From Streptomyces armeniacus (GTDB taxonomy: Bacteria; Actinomycetota; Actinomycetes; Streptomycetales; Streptomycetaceae), in NCBI RefSeq assembly GCF_003355155.1, contig NZ_CP031320.1, forward strand, positions 186,001 through 250,000: a stretch of 64,000 bases of DNA, in the 5' to 3' direction. The first letter of the stretch is position 1. Every line of letters begins with the position of its first letter. Both the position numbers and the translations under genes were made by a program. Positions 24,774 through 33,092 of this stretch are shown piece by piece. Below the pieces are notes generated by a model, which was not told the origin of the DNA, ran no database searches, and was given only the letters and a program-made list of their open reading frames with translations.

Positions 24774-25268
24774 ATGACGGAACGGGCGGCGGACCGGCCA
24801 CTCGCGGTGTTCGACCTGGACGGGACGCTGTCCGACACGCGCCACCGGCTGCACTACGTGGAGTCCTCCCCGCGCGACTGGGACGCCTTCTTCCGCGCGG
24901 CGGACGACGATCCGCCGCTGCCCGCCGGGGTGGCGCTGGCCCGCGAGTGGGCCGAGAGCTGCGAGCTCAGCTACGTGACGGGCCGCCCCGAACGGTGCCG
25001 CCGCGCGACCCTCCGCTGGCTCGGCGAGCAGGGGCTGCCGACGGGCGAGCTGTGGATGCGGGGCGCCGCGGACCGCCGTCCGGCGCGGGTCACGAAGCTG
25101 AAGCTGCTGGAGCGGCTGGCGGCCCGCCGTACGGTCGCCGTCGTCGTCGACGACGACGAGCAGGTCTGCGCCGCGTACCGGCGGGCGGGCTTCCGCGTCG
25201 TCCGTGCCGACTGGATGCCGCCGTCCCCGACGCTGGAGCAGGCCCAGGAGGACCGCGGCCGCACCTGA
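24774..25268 (+). CDS. HAD-superfamily phosphatase (polynucleotide-kinase 3'-phosphatase-like)
   Basis: This 164-residue protein has the HAD motif I FDLDGTLSDTRHR, motif II serine or threonine in YVTGRPERCRR, a motif III lysine (VTKLKLLE) and motif IV VVVDDDEQV. It resembles the phosphatase half of T4-like polynucleotide kinases, found as a stand-alone protein in streptomycetes. It follows AAGGGGA at a 6-nt distance and is divergent from fdhD. The substrate is not known. Confidence 0.85.
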   Translation: MTERAADRPLAVFDLDGTLSDTRHRLHYVESSPRDWDAFFRAADDDPPLPAGVALAREWAESCELSYVTGRPERCRRATLRWLGEQGLPTGELWMRGAADRRPARVTKLKLLERLAARRTVAVVVDDDEQVCAAYRRAGFRVVRADWMPPSPTLEQAQEDRGRT

Positions 25269-25304
25269 GAGCACACGGCCGCAGCGGCTTTGTCCTGAGA
25301 CTGG

Positions 25305-25335
25305 AGAAAGTCGGATCGATTTCTGCGCAACTTCT
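25305..25335 (+). promoter_or_regulatory. Candidate ROK operator region
   Basis: Upstream of the ROK gene the interrupted palindrome AGAAA(10 nt)TTTCT at 25305-25324 is followed by CAACTTCT at 25328-25335. The same CAACTTCT is half of the palindrome AGAAGTCAACTTCT at 32871-32884 before the downstream sugar dehydrogenase gene, which is what a shared operator would look like. Confidence 0.35.
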
Positions 25336-25463
25336 TCCCAGCGGTGGGCCACACTGCTACGTTTCCCGTGCAATCCCGGCCTGCGGCGGCATCCGCGCCG
25401 GTGACCGGGATGCATGCCGAGGACCGGTTCCCCGTGCCGGAAGCCAGGGGAGGGAGGGGCAGC

Positions 25464-26654
25464 GTGAGGCGCATGACAGCTCGGCCCGCGAACGCGCATC
25501 AGGCGCGGCTCCTCAGGCTGCTGCGTGACAGCGGTCCCAACTCCCGTGCCCAGCTGGGCGACGAGGTCGACCTCTCGCGGTCGAAGCTCGCCGTCGAGGT
25601 GGACCGGCTGCTGGAGACCGGGCTCGTGGTCGCCGACGGACTGGCGGCCTCACGCGGCGGCCGCAGGTCGCACAACATCAGGCTCGCTCCCGGGCTGCGC
25701 TTTCTCGGCATCGACATCGGTGCGACCTCGGTCGATGTCGCCGTGACCAACGCCGAGTTGGAGATCCTGGGCCATCTCACCCACCCGATGGACGTACGGG
25801 ACGGGCCGGTCGCGGTCTTCGAACAGGTACTGGCCATGGTGGGCAAACTGCGGGATTCGGGCGTCGCGGAGGGCTTCGACGGCGCCGGCATCGGAGTCCC
25901 CGGGCCGGTCCGGTTCCCCGAGGGCGTACCGGTGGCGCCGCCCATCATGCCCGGCTGGGACGGCTTCCCCGTACGGGAGGCACTCAGCCAGGAGCTGGGC
26001 TGCCCGGTCATGGTCGACAACGACGTGAACCTCATGGCCATGGGCGAGCAGCAGGCGGGTGTCGCACGCTCCGTGCAGGACTTCTTCTGCGTGAAGATCG
26101 GCACCGGCATCGGCTGCGGCATCGTCGTCGGCGGCGAGGTCCACCGGGGTACGACCGGCAGCGCGGGCGACATCGGGCACATCCAGGTCGACCCCGACGG
26201 CCGCCAGTGCGCCTGCGGCAACCGGGGCTGTCTGGAGGCGCACTTCAGCGGTGCCGCGCTGGCCCGGGACGCGGAGGCCGCCGCACGTGACGACCGTTCA
26301 CCCGAGCTGTACAGCAGGCTGGAGACGTCCGGCCGGCTGACGGGCGCCGACGTGGCCGCCGCTGCGGCGGCGGGCGACGGCGTGGCACTCGACCTGATCC
26401 GCGAGGGCGGGGCCCGTACGGGCCAGGTCATCGCCGGACTGGTCAGCTTCTTCAACCCAGGGCTGGTGGTGATCGGCGGCGGTGTCACCGGCCTCGGTCA
26501 CACCCTGCTCGCCAGCATCCGCACTCAGGTCTACCGCCAGTCACTTCCGCTGGCGACCGGCAACCTTCCCATCGTGCTCGGTGAGCTGGGCCAGGCCGCC
26601 GGGGTGACCGGCGCGGCGCGGCTCATCAGCGACCACCTCTTCTCCCCGGCCTGA
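25464..26654 (+). CDS. ROK-family transcriptional regulator
   Basis: I take the GTG at 25464, 6 nt after GGAGG, over the GTG at 25344 (no ribosome site) and the ATG at 25473. The 396-residue protein has an N-terminal winged helix (LLRLLRDSGPNSRAQLGDEVDLSRSKLAVEVDRLLE). A sugar-kinase-like ROK domain follows, with ATP/sugar motifs (FLGIDIGATSVDVAVT, VDNDVNLMAMGE, GTGIGCGIVVGG) and the zinc motif CACGNRGCLEAHFSG. Because kinase residues are retained, it may bind or phosphorylate its sugar effector. It precedes a ribose-type ABC importer and sugar-oxidation genes on the same strand, so it probably represses them in the absence of the sugar. Confidence 0.93.
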   Translation: MRRMTARPANAHQARLLRLLRDSGPNSRAQLGDEVDLSRSKLAVEVDRLLETGLVVADGLAASRGGRRSHNIRLAPGLRFLGIDIGATSVDVAVTNAELEILGHLTHPMDVRDGPVAVFEQVLAMVGKLRDSGVAEGFDGAGIGVPGPVRFPEGVPVAPPIMPGWDGFPVREALSQELGCPVMVDNDVNLMAMGEQQAGVARSVQDFFCVKIGTGIGCGIVVGGEVHRGTTGSAGDIGHIQVDPDGRQCACGNRGCLEAHFSGAALARDAEAAARDDRSPELYSRLETSGRLTGADVAAAAAAGDGVALDLIREGGARTGQVIAGLVSFFNPGLVVIGGGVTGLGHTLLASIRTQVYRQSLPLATGNLPIVLGELGQAAGVTGAARLISDHLFSPA

Positions 26655-26776
26655 CGGCCCCGCTTTCCCCGGCCCGACGGCCGGCGGGCCGCCCGCCCCG
26701 CACGCACAGCGCCTCGCGTACCAGCGCCGTACCCGCACCTGCACCAGTACGAGTACCAGCACCGCACGCACCGCAC

Positions 26777-26836
26777 CGCACCGCACACACCGCACCGCAG
26801 CACGTAACGCACCGCACACACCGCACCGCAGCACGT
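26777..26836 (+). repeat. 31-bp direct duplication upstream of the ABC operon
   Basis: A 29-bp unit ending CGCACCGCAGCACGT occurs twice (26777-26805 and 26808-26836) just before the ABC importer genes, after a stretch of shorter CGCACCGCAC and GTACCAGCAC repeats. No gene lies in the 218-bp gap 26655-26872. The tract has unusually little G on this strand. Confidence 0.8.
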
Positions 26837-26872
26837 TCAGCTCCGCTCTGCCCGCACGCACGGAGGCCCGCC

Positions 26873-28417
26873 ATGGCTCCACTGCTCACGATGACAGGCA
26901 TCACCAAGACGTTTCCCGGCGTGCGCGCACTCGACGGCGTCGACCTCGAGGTCGAACCCGGCGAAGTGCACTGCCTTCTCGGCCAGAACGGCGCCGGGAA
27001 GTCCACGCTCATCAAGGTGCTCGCCGGCGCCCACCAGCCCGACGAGGGCGAGATCCGCTGGCAGGGCGAGACCGTACGGCTTGCCACGCCCGTCTCCGCC
27101 ATGCGGCTCGGCATCGCCACCATCTACCAGGAACTCGACCTGGTGGAGCACCTGTCCGTGACCGAGAACGTCTTCCTCGGCCACGAGGTCGCCAGCCGCG
27201 GCTTCATCAGGACACGCGAGGCCCACGCCCGTACGGCCGAACTCCTCGGCCGGCTCGGCCACCCGGAGATCGACTCCGGGACGCTCGTCGGCGCGCTGTC
27301 CGCCGCCGGCCAGCAGATCGTGTCGATGGCCCGCGCGCTCTCGCACGACGTACGGCTGATCGTCATGGACGAGCCGTCGGCCGCGCTCGACCCGGACGAG
27401 GTCGACAACCTCTTCCGCATCGTCGCCGACCTGACCGCCGAGGGCGTCGCCGTCGTCTACATCTCGCACCGGCTGGAGGAGATCCGCCGCATCGGTGACC
27501 GCGTGTCCGTCCTCAAGGACGGCCGCGTCGCCGCCGGCGGACTGCCCGCCCGTACGACCGACACCAGCGAGGTCGTGGCGCTGATGACGGGCCGTGACAT
27601 CCAGTACGCCTTCCCCGAACGGCCGTCCGGCGAGCCGGCCGCCGAGCCCGCCGGGGAACCGGCGCCCGCGAAGGACCCGGTGCTGCGCACCGAAGGCCTC
27701 TCCCGCGAGGGCGAGTTCGCGCCGCTCGACCTCGAGCTGCGGCCGGGCGAGATCGTCGGCCTCGCGGGGCTGGTCGGCTCCGGCCGATCCGAGATCCTGG
27801 AGACCGTCTACGGCGCCCGCCGCCCCACCGCGGGCCGCGTGCTGGTCGACGGCCGCCCGCTGCGCCCCGGTTCGGTGCTGTCCGCCGTACGCGCCGGGGT
27901 CGGGCTCGCGCCCGAGGAACGCAAGTCGCAGGCCCTCCTCATGCTCGAGTCGGTCACCCGCAACGTCTCCGTGTCCTCCCTGCCGCGCTTCTCCCGCGGC
28001 GGCTGGCTGGACCGTACGGCGGAGCGCGCCGCCGCCCGCAGCGGCACCCGCGACCTCTCGCTCAGCCCCGACGACCCGGACCGGCCGGTCCGCACGCTGT
28101 CCGGCGGCAACCAGCAGAAGGTCGTGCTGGCCCGCTGGCTGCTGCGGGACTGCCGCGTGCTGCTGCTCGACGAGCCCACCCGCGGCGTCGACGTCGGCGC
28201 GCGCTCCGAGCTGTACGCCCTGATCCGCCGGCTCGCGGACGAAGGAGTCGCCGTCCTGCTGGTCTCCAGCGAAGTGCCCGAAGTGCTCGGTCTGGCCGAC
28301 CGGGTGCTGGTGCTGCGTGAAGGACGGGTCGTCCACACCGCCCCCGCCCGGGAGCTCGACGAGCACCGGGTACTCGACCTCGTCATGGAAGGCTCCGACA
28401 TGGAAGGAACCCCGTAG
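26873..28417 (+). CDS. Sugar ABC importer ATP-binding protein (RbsA/MglA type, two NBDs)
   Basis: This 514-residue protein has two fused nucleotide-binding domains, as in ribose and galactose importers. NBD1 has Walker A GQNGAGKST, Walker B LIVMDEPSAALD and switch histidine YISHRLEE. NBD2 has the degenerate Walker A typical of this class (GLVGSGRSE), signature TLSGGNQQK and Walker B VLLLDEPTRGVD. It couples ATP hydrolysis to uptake of a monosaccharide or cyclitol through the permease whose start overlaps its stop. It is the first gene of a three-gene importer downstream of the ROK regulator. Confidence 0.95.
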   Translation: MAPLLTMTGITKTFPGVRALDGVDLEVEPGEVHCLLGQNGAGKSTLIKVLAGAHQPDEGEIRWQGETVRLATPVSAMRLGIATIYQELDLVEHLSVTENVFLGHEVASRGFIRTREAHARTAELLGRLGHPEIDSGTLVGALSAAGQQIVSMARALSHDVRLIVMDEPSAALDPDEVDNLFRIVADLTAEGVAVVYISHRLEEIRRIGDRVSVLKDGRVAAGGLPARTTDTSEVVALMTGRDIQYAFPERPSGEPAAEPAGEPAPAKDPVLRTEGLSREGEFAPLDLELRPGEIVGLAGLVGSGRSEILETVYGARRPTAGRVLVDGRPLRPGSVLSAVRAGVGLAPEERKSQALLMLESVTRNVSVSSLPRFSRGGWLDRTAERAAARSGTRDLSLSPDDPDRPVRTLSGGNQQKVVLARWLLRDCRVLLLDEPTRGVDVGARSELYALIRRLADEGVAVLLVSSEVPEVLGLADRVLVLREGRVVHTAPARELDEHRVLDLVMEGSDMEGTP

Positions 28418-29427
28418 TGTTGAGCACCGCGACCAGCCCGGGGAAGGGGAGCACCCCGCCGCCCCCGGTCAAGTCCAGGGCGAGGGCGGCGGCCACGCGC
28501 CTCGACCTGCGCCATGTCTCCCTGATCGCCGTTCTCGCCGTGCTCACGCTGGTCGGCGGCATCACCAAGCCGGACGAGTTCCTGAGCACGGACAACCTCC
28601 AGCTGATCCTCACCCAGGCGTCGGTGATCGGCGTCGTCACGGTCGGCGTCACCTTCGTCATCATCGGCGGCGGCATCGACCTGTCGGTCGGCGCGATCGT
28701 CGCGCTCGCCTCCGTATGGGCCACCACGGTGGCCACCCAGGAGTACGGCATCACCGGCGTGCTGTTCTGCTCCCTACTCGTCGGAGTGGGCTGCGGACTC
28801 GTCAACGGGCTGCTGATCGCGTACGGCCCGATGGTCCCGTTCATCGCCACCCTCGCGATGCTCGCCTCCGCGCGCGGTCTGGCCGAGCAGCTCAGCGACG
28901 GCAAGACGCAGGTGGTCACCGTGGATTCGGTGCTCGACCTGGGTGTCCCCGACTCGTACGTGCTCGGGGTGCCGCCGCTCGTGATGATCTTCGCGGCGGT
29001 CAGCCTGATCGGCTGGCTGGTGCTGAACCGCACCACGTTCGGCCGCCGCACCGTGGCCGTCGGCGGCAACGCCGAGGCGTCCCGGCTCGCCGGGATCGCC
29101 GTGAAGCGCCAGCGGCTGCTGCTCTACCTGCTCTCCGGACTCTGCTGCGGCATCGCCGCGTTCATGCTGATCGTCCTCACCGGCTCCGGCCAGAACACCA
29201 ACGGCAACCTCTACGAGCTTGACGCCATCGCCGCCGCGATCATCGGCGGCACGCTGCTCAGCGGCGGGCGCGGCACGATCACCGGCTCCGTGCTCGGTGT
29301 GCTCGTCTTCACCACCATCACCAACCTCTTCGCTCTCAACAACCTCCAGAGCGACGTCCAGCAGATCGCCAAGGGCGCGATCATCGTCGCTGCCGTACTG
29401 GTACAGAAGGGTCGTAACTCAACATGA
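28417..29427 (+). CDS. Sugar ABC importer permease (RbsC type)
   Basis: The GTG at 28417 shares its first base with the preceding TAG. The 336-residue protein has 8-10 hydrophobic helices and the RbsC-like GGGIDLSVGAIVALAS block and VGGNAEASRLAGIAV cytoplasmic loop with the GxNxxAxxxxGI pattern. It forms the membrane channel with the RbsA-type ATPase and receives substrate from the lipoprotein encoded next. Confidence 0.94.
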   Translation: MLSTATSPGKGSTPPPPVKSRARAAATRLDLRHVSLIAVLAVLTLVGGITKPDEFLSTDNLQLILTQASVIGVVTVGVTFVIIGGGIDLSVGAIVALASVWATTVATQEYGITGVLFCSLLVGVGCGLVNGLLIAYGPMVPFIATLAMLASARGLAEQLSDGKTQVVTVDSVLDLGVPDSYVLGVPPLVMIFAAVSLIGWLVLNRTTFGRRTVAVGGNAEASRLAGIAVKRQRLLLYLLSGLCCGIAAFMLIVLTGSGQNTNGNLYELDAIAAAIIGGTLLSGGRGTITGSVLGVLVFTTITNLFALNNLQSDVQQIAKGAIIVAAVLVQKGRNST

Positions 29428-30479
29428 GAGAGAACTCGCACACGTCCCCGTTCGCCTCCCGCAGAGGACTCCTCTTCGGCAGCGCCGCCGCCGGTGCCCT
29501 GCTCGCCACCGGGTGTACCAGCAACGAGAGCAACGACGACGAGGACACCGGCAAGCAGCCCGCGAACGCCGCCGACAAGCCCGGCAAGAAGGTCACCATC
29601 GGCTTCGCCGGGCCGCAGGCGGACCACGGCTGGCTGAACGCCATCAACGAGCAGGGCAAGCGGCGGGCGAAGGAGTACGAGGACGTCACCCTCGTCAGCA
29701 CCGAGGGCTCCAACGACACGGCGCAGCAGATCGGCCAGATCGAGACGCTGATCAACAAGAAGGTCGACGTCCTGGTCATCCTGCCCGCCGACGGCAAGGC
29801 CCTGACCCGCGTCGGCCTGAAGGCCATGCGCGCGGGCATCCCCGTCGTCAACCTCGACCGGATCTTCAACTCGCCCCAGGCGTACCGCTGCTGGATCGGC
29901 GGTGACAACTACGGCATGGGCCTGAACGCCGGCCGCTACATCGGCGAGCAGCTCAAGAACAAGAAGAACGCCAAGGTCGTCGAGCTGGCCGGGCTGGACA
30001 ACCTCGAGCTCACCGGCGAGCGCACCAAGGGCTTCGACGACGCCCTCAAGAACTACCCGAACATCAAGAAGGTCGCCCGGCAGGCCGCCGAGTTCACGGT
30101 CGAGTCGGGGCAGGAGAAGATGTCGGCGCTGCTCCAGGCCGAGTCCTCGTTCGACGCGCTGTGGAACCACGACGACGACCAGGGCGTCGGCGCCGACCGG
30201 GCCATCAAGCAGGCCGGCCGCGACGAGTTCCTGATGGTCGGCGGCGCCGGCTCGAAGCGCGTCATGGACGCCATCAAGGCCGACAACTCCGTCATCAAGG
30301 CGACCGTCCTGTACCCGCCAACGATGGCGGCGTCCGCCATCGACCTCGCCCGCGCGCTGGGCCAGGGCAAGGGCGTCAGCGGCCTCGCCGAGCTGGAGAT
30401 CCCCGCGTCGATGACGCTCTACTCCGCCGTCGTGACCAAGGACAACGTCGACGAGTACCTGCCCATCGGCTTCAACTGA
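29424..30479 (+). CDS. Sugar ABC importer substrate-binding lipoprotein
   Basis: The ATG overlaps the permease stop by 4 nt. The 351-residue protein has a twin-arginine leader (ASRRGLLFGSAAAGALLATG) with a lipobox cysteine at residue 32. A periplasmic-binding-protein-4 domain of the RbsB type follows: VTIGFAGPQADHGWLNAINEQ, LVILPADG and VVNLDRIF. It should deliver a pyranose or inositol-like ligand to the permease. The position beside Gfo/Idh and TIM-barrel genes suggests a glycoside or a keto-sugar derivative. Confidence 0.94.
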   Translation: MRENSHTSPFASRRGLLFGSAAAGALLATGCTSNESNDDEDTGKQPANAADKPGKKVTIGFAGPQADHGWLNAINEQGKRRAKEYEDVTLVSTEGSNDTAQQIGQIETLINKKVDVLVILPADGKALTRVGLKAMRAGIPVVNLDRIFNSPQAYRCWIGGDNYGMGLNAGRYIGEQLKNKKNAKVVELAGLDNLELTGERTKGFDDALKNYPNIKKVARQAAEFTVESGQEKMSALLQAESSFDALWNHDDDQGVGADRAIKQAGRDEFLMVGGAGSKRVMDAIKADNSVIKATVLYPPTMAASAIDLARALGQGKGVSGLAELEIPASMTLYSAVVTKDNVDEYLPIGFN

Positions 30480-30509
30480 CCGTCCCGTTCCGGGACAGGG
30501 AGGAGCTTC

Positions 30510-31694
30510 ATGCTGAACGACACCGCCGCACCCGCTCTGGGGGTGGGCATGGTCGGCTACGCCTTCATGGGCGCCGCCCACTCCCAGGGCTGGCGCACCG
30601 TGGGCCGGGTCTTCGACCTGCCGCTGAGCCCCGCCATGAGAGCCGTGTGCGGACGCGACCCGGCAGCCGTACGGGAGGCGGCCGTACGGCTGGGCTGGGC
30701 CGCCGCCGAGACCGACTGGCGCTCCCTCCTGGCCCGTGACGACGTACAGCTGGTCGACATCTGCACCCCCGGCGCCAGCCACGCGGAGATCGCCATCGCC
30801 GCACTGGACGCGGGCAAGCACGTGCTGTGCGAGAAGCCGCTGGCCAACTCGGTCGCCGAGGCCGAGGCCATGGCGGACGCGGCGCGGCGCGCGCGGGACC
30901 GCGGGCAGCGGGCGATGGTCGGGTTCAACTACCGCCGTACGCCCGCCCTGGCGCTCGCCCGGCACATGGTGCGGGAGGGCCGGATCGGGACGCTCCGGCA
31001 CGTACGGGTGACGTATCTGCAGGACTGGCTGGTCGACCCGGAGTTCCCGCTCGCCTGGCGGCTCCAGCGCGACCAGGCCGGGTCGGGCGCGCTCGGCGAC
31101 CTGGGGGCGCACGCGATCGACCTGGCGCAGCACCTGGCGGGCGAGGCGCTGACCGGGGTGTCCGCGCAGACCGAGACGTTCGTACGGGAACGGCCGCTGC
31201 CCGGCGGCAAGGACGGCACGGGCGGCGCGGCAGGGGCCGCGTACGGCACGGTCACGGTGGACGACGCGGCGGTGTTCAACGGCCGTCTCGCGTCGGGTGC
31301 GCTGGCCTCGTTCGAGGTCAGCCGGGTCGCCGCGGGCCGCAAGAACGCGCTGTGCGTGGAGCTGAACGGCACGCTCGGGTCGCTCTCGTTCGATCTGGAG
31401 CGCCTCAACGAGCTGCACTTCCACGACCAGACGCAGGACGCCGCCGAGGCGGGCTTCCGCCGTATCCAGGTGACCGAGGAGAACCACCCGTATCTGGAGG
31501 CGTGGTGGCCGCCGGGGCACGGGCTCGGCTACGAGCACACGTTCGTGCACCAGGCCCGCGACCTGCTCCACGCCATCGCCGACGACACCGACCCGAGCCC
31601 GTCGTTCGAGGACGGCCTGCGGGTGCAGCGGGTGCTGGCGGCGGTGGAGGAGAGCGCCGCGAAGAACTGCGTCTACACCCCCGTACTGAACTAG
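30510..31694 (+). CDS. Gfo/Idh/MocA-family oxidoreductase
   Basis: The 394-residue protein has an N-terminal NAD(P) fold (VGMVGYAFMGAAHSQGW) and the family catalytic lysine in HVLCEKPLA. The second domain has SGALGDLGAHAIDLAQHL, whose aspartate and histidine complete the catalytic set. These enzymes oxidise a sugar hydroxyl, often at C3 of a glycoside or at an inositol carbon. It lies 30 bp after the binding protein with a GGGAGGAG site, so it is in the importer operon. Paired with the next TIM-barrel gene it fits oxidation followed by elimination or isomerisation of 3-keto-sugars. Substrate inferred. Confidence 0.92.
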   Translation: MLNDTAAPALGVGMVGYAFMGAAHSQGWRTVGRVFDLPLSPAMRAVCGRDPAAVREAAVRLGWAAAETDWRSLLARDDVQLVDICTPGASHAEIAIAALDAGKHVLCEKPLANSVAEAEAMADAARRARDRGQRAMVGFNYRRTPALALARHMVREGRIGTLRHVRVTYLQDWLVDPEFPLAWRLQRDQAGSGALGDLGAHAIDLAQHLAGEALTGVSAQTETFVRERPLPGGKDGTGGAAGAAYGTVTVDDAAVFNGRLASGALASFEVSRVAAGRKNALCVELNGTLGSLSFDLERLNELHFHDQTQDAAEAGFRRIQVTEENHPYLEAWWPPGHGLGYEHTFVHQARDLLHAIADDTDPSPSFEDGLRVQRVLAAVEESAAKNCVYTPVLN

Positions 31695-31769
31695 CCGAAG
31701 CACACACCGGAAGAGCACCGCCGGACGCACGGAAGCACCGCCGGACGCACAGAGGAGTTGGAGTTCACG

Positions 31770-32780
31770 ATGCCGCGATCCTTCACGCTGTTCACCGGGC
31801 AGTGGGCCGACCTGCCGCTGGAGGAGGTCTGCCGGCTGGCCCGCGACTTCGGCTACGACGGGCTGGAACTGGCCTGCTGGGGTGACCACTTCGAGGTGGA
31901 CCGGGCACTGACCGAGCCGGGCTATCTCGAGGGCCGCCACCAGCTCCTGGACAAGTACGGGCTGCGCTGCTGGGCCATCTCCAACCATCTGGTCGGGCAG
32001 GCCGTGTGCGACGACCCGGTGGACGAGCGGCACCAGGCGATCCTGCCCGCGCGCATCTGGGGCGACGGCGAACCGGAGGGCGTACGGCAGCGTGCCGCGG
32101 CCGAGATGGCCGACACGGCGCGCGCCGCCGCGGCGTTCGGGGTGCGGACGGTGGTCGGGTTCACGGGCTCGTCGATCTGGCACCTGGTGGCGATGTTCCC
32201 GCCGGTGCCGCCGCACATGATCGAGCGCGGCTACGCGGACTTCGCCGAGCGCTGGAACCCGGTCCTGGACGTCTTCGACGCGGAGGGCGTGCGCTTCGCC
32301 CACGAGGTGCACCCCAGCGAGATCGCGTACGACTACTGGACGACGCACCGCGCCCTGGAGGCCATCGGCCACCGGCCCGCGTTCGGGCTGAACTTCGACC
32401 CGAGCCACTTCGTGTGGCAGGACCTCGACCCGACCGGCTTCCTCTACGACTTCCGCGACCGGATCTACCACGTGGACTGCAAGGAGGCCCGCCGCCGGCT
32501 GGACGGCCGCAACGGCCGGCTCGGCTCCCATCTGCCGTGGGGCGACCCGCGGCGCGGCTGGGACTTCGTCTCGGCCGGGCACGGCGACGTGGCGTGGGAG
32601 GACGTGTTCCGGATGCTGCGGTCGATCGGCTACGACGGGCCCGTCTCGGTCGAGTGGGAGGACGCGGGCATGGACCGGCTCCAGGGCGCGCCCGAGGCGC
32701 TGCGGCGGCTGAAGGCGTACGACTACGAGCCGCCCACCGCCTCGTTCGACGCGGCCTTCGGCGGGCCCGAGGACGGCTGA
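31770..32780 (+). CDS. Sugar phosphate isomerase/epimerase-like TIM barrel (putative keto-sugar isomerase or lyase)
   Basis: I start at the ATG at 31770, 6 nt after TTGGAG, giving 336 residues; a TTG at 31758 is possible. The xylose-isomerase-like barrel keeps all four usual metal ligands as E, D, H and [30 protein letters not shown] and SVEWEDAG. In recently studied 3-keto-glycoside pathways, proteins of this fold catalyse elimination or epimerisation after a Gfo/Idh enzyme has made the 3-keto form. The order here matches that plan. No signal peptide is present. Confidence 0.9.
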   Translation: MPRSFTLFTGQWADLPLEEVCRLARDFGYDGLELACWGDHFEVDRALTEPGYLEGRHQLLDKYGLRCWAISNHLVGQAVCDDPVDERHQAILPARIWGDGEPEGVRQRAAAEMADTARAAAAFGVRTVVGFTGSSIWHLVAMFPPVPPHMIERGYADFAERWNPVLDVFDAEGVRFAHEVHPSEIAYDYWTTHRALEAIGHRPAFGLNFDPSHFVWQDLDPTGFLYDFRDRIYHVDCKEARRRLDGRNGRLGSHLPWGDPRRGWDFVSAGHGDVAWEDVFRMLRSIGYDGPVSVEWEDAGMDRLQGAPEALRRLKAYDYEPPTASFDAAFGGPEDG

Positions 32781-32830
32781 CCGACGGCGGGCGACGGCCG
32801 CCACCGGCTGACCGACGGCTGACCGCACGT

Positions 32831-32846
32831 CACCGGCGTACCGGTG
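32831..32846. terminator. Short hairpin after the importer operon
   Basis: CACCGG and CCGGTG pair around a 4-nt loop, 51 bp after the TIM-barrel stop. The stem is short, so the terminator role is only suggested by position. Confidence 0.35.
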
Positions 32847-32870
32847 CCCGTACTTTGTCCCGGCTCTGGA

Positions 32871-32929
32871 AGAAGTCAACTTCTGGATTTGTGAAAGGGG
32901 TTCACTAACTAGACAAAGATGGCTACGGT
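32871..32929 (+). promoter_or_regulatory. Operator palindrome and candidate promoter before the secreted dehydrogenase
   Basis: The 312-bp gap 32781-33092 holds a perfect 14-bp palindrome-like site AGAAGTCAACTTCT (32871-32884), the element CTAGACAAAGAT (32909-32920) and a possible promoter: TTCACT (32901-32906), 17 bp, TACGGT (32924-32929). The half-site CAACTTCT recurs upstream of the ROK gene and the CTRGACAAAGWT element upstream of the ThuA-dehydrogenase gene at 2443. Together they suggest common control. Confidence 0.4.
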
Positions 32930-33092
32930 CCTTGGTGTGTACGGGTCATGATCCCCCCGCGACCCCCCTCGTACGAGACCCGTACACACCCCTTCGGGCA
33001 CCGCCCCGAACTCCGGCGCGACGGCGCGCGCCTGTGCCAGGCACGACGGTCACGACACCCCCGTCAACCGTTAACGTCCCAGGAGGACACGC

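Noticed and set aside
25344..25463. An earlier GTG start for the ROK regulator
   Set aside because: It has no ribosome site and would cover the candidate operator region; the GTG at 25464 is well placed.
29211..32879. A 1222-codon minus-strand frame antisense to the binding protein, Gfo/Idh and TIM-barrel genes
   Set aside because: It is the mirror of high-GC codon bias. The plus-strand genes show complete domains, ribosome sites and operon overlaps, while this frame has only Val/Arg/Gly-rich sequence.
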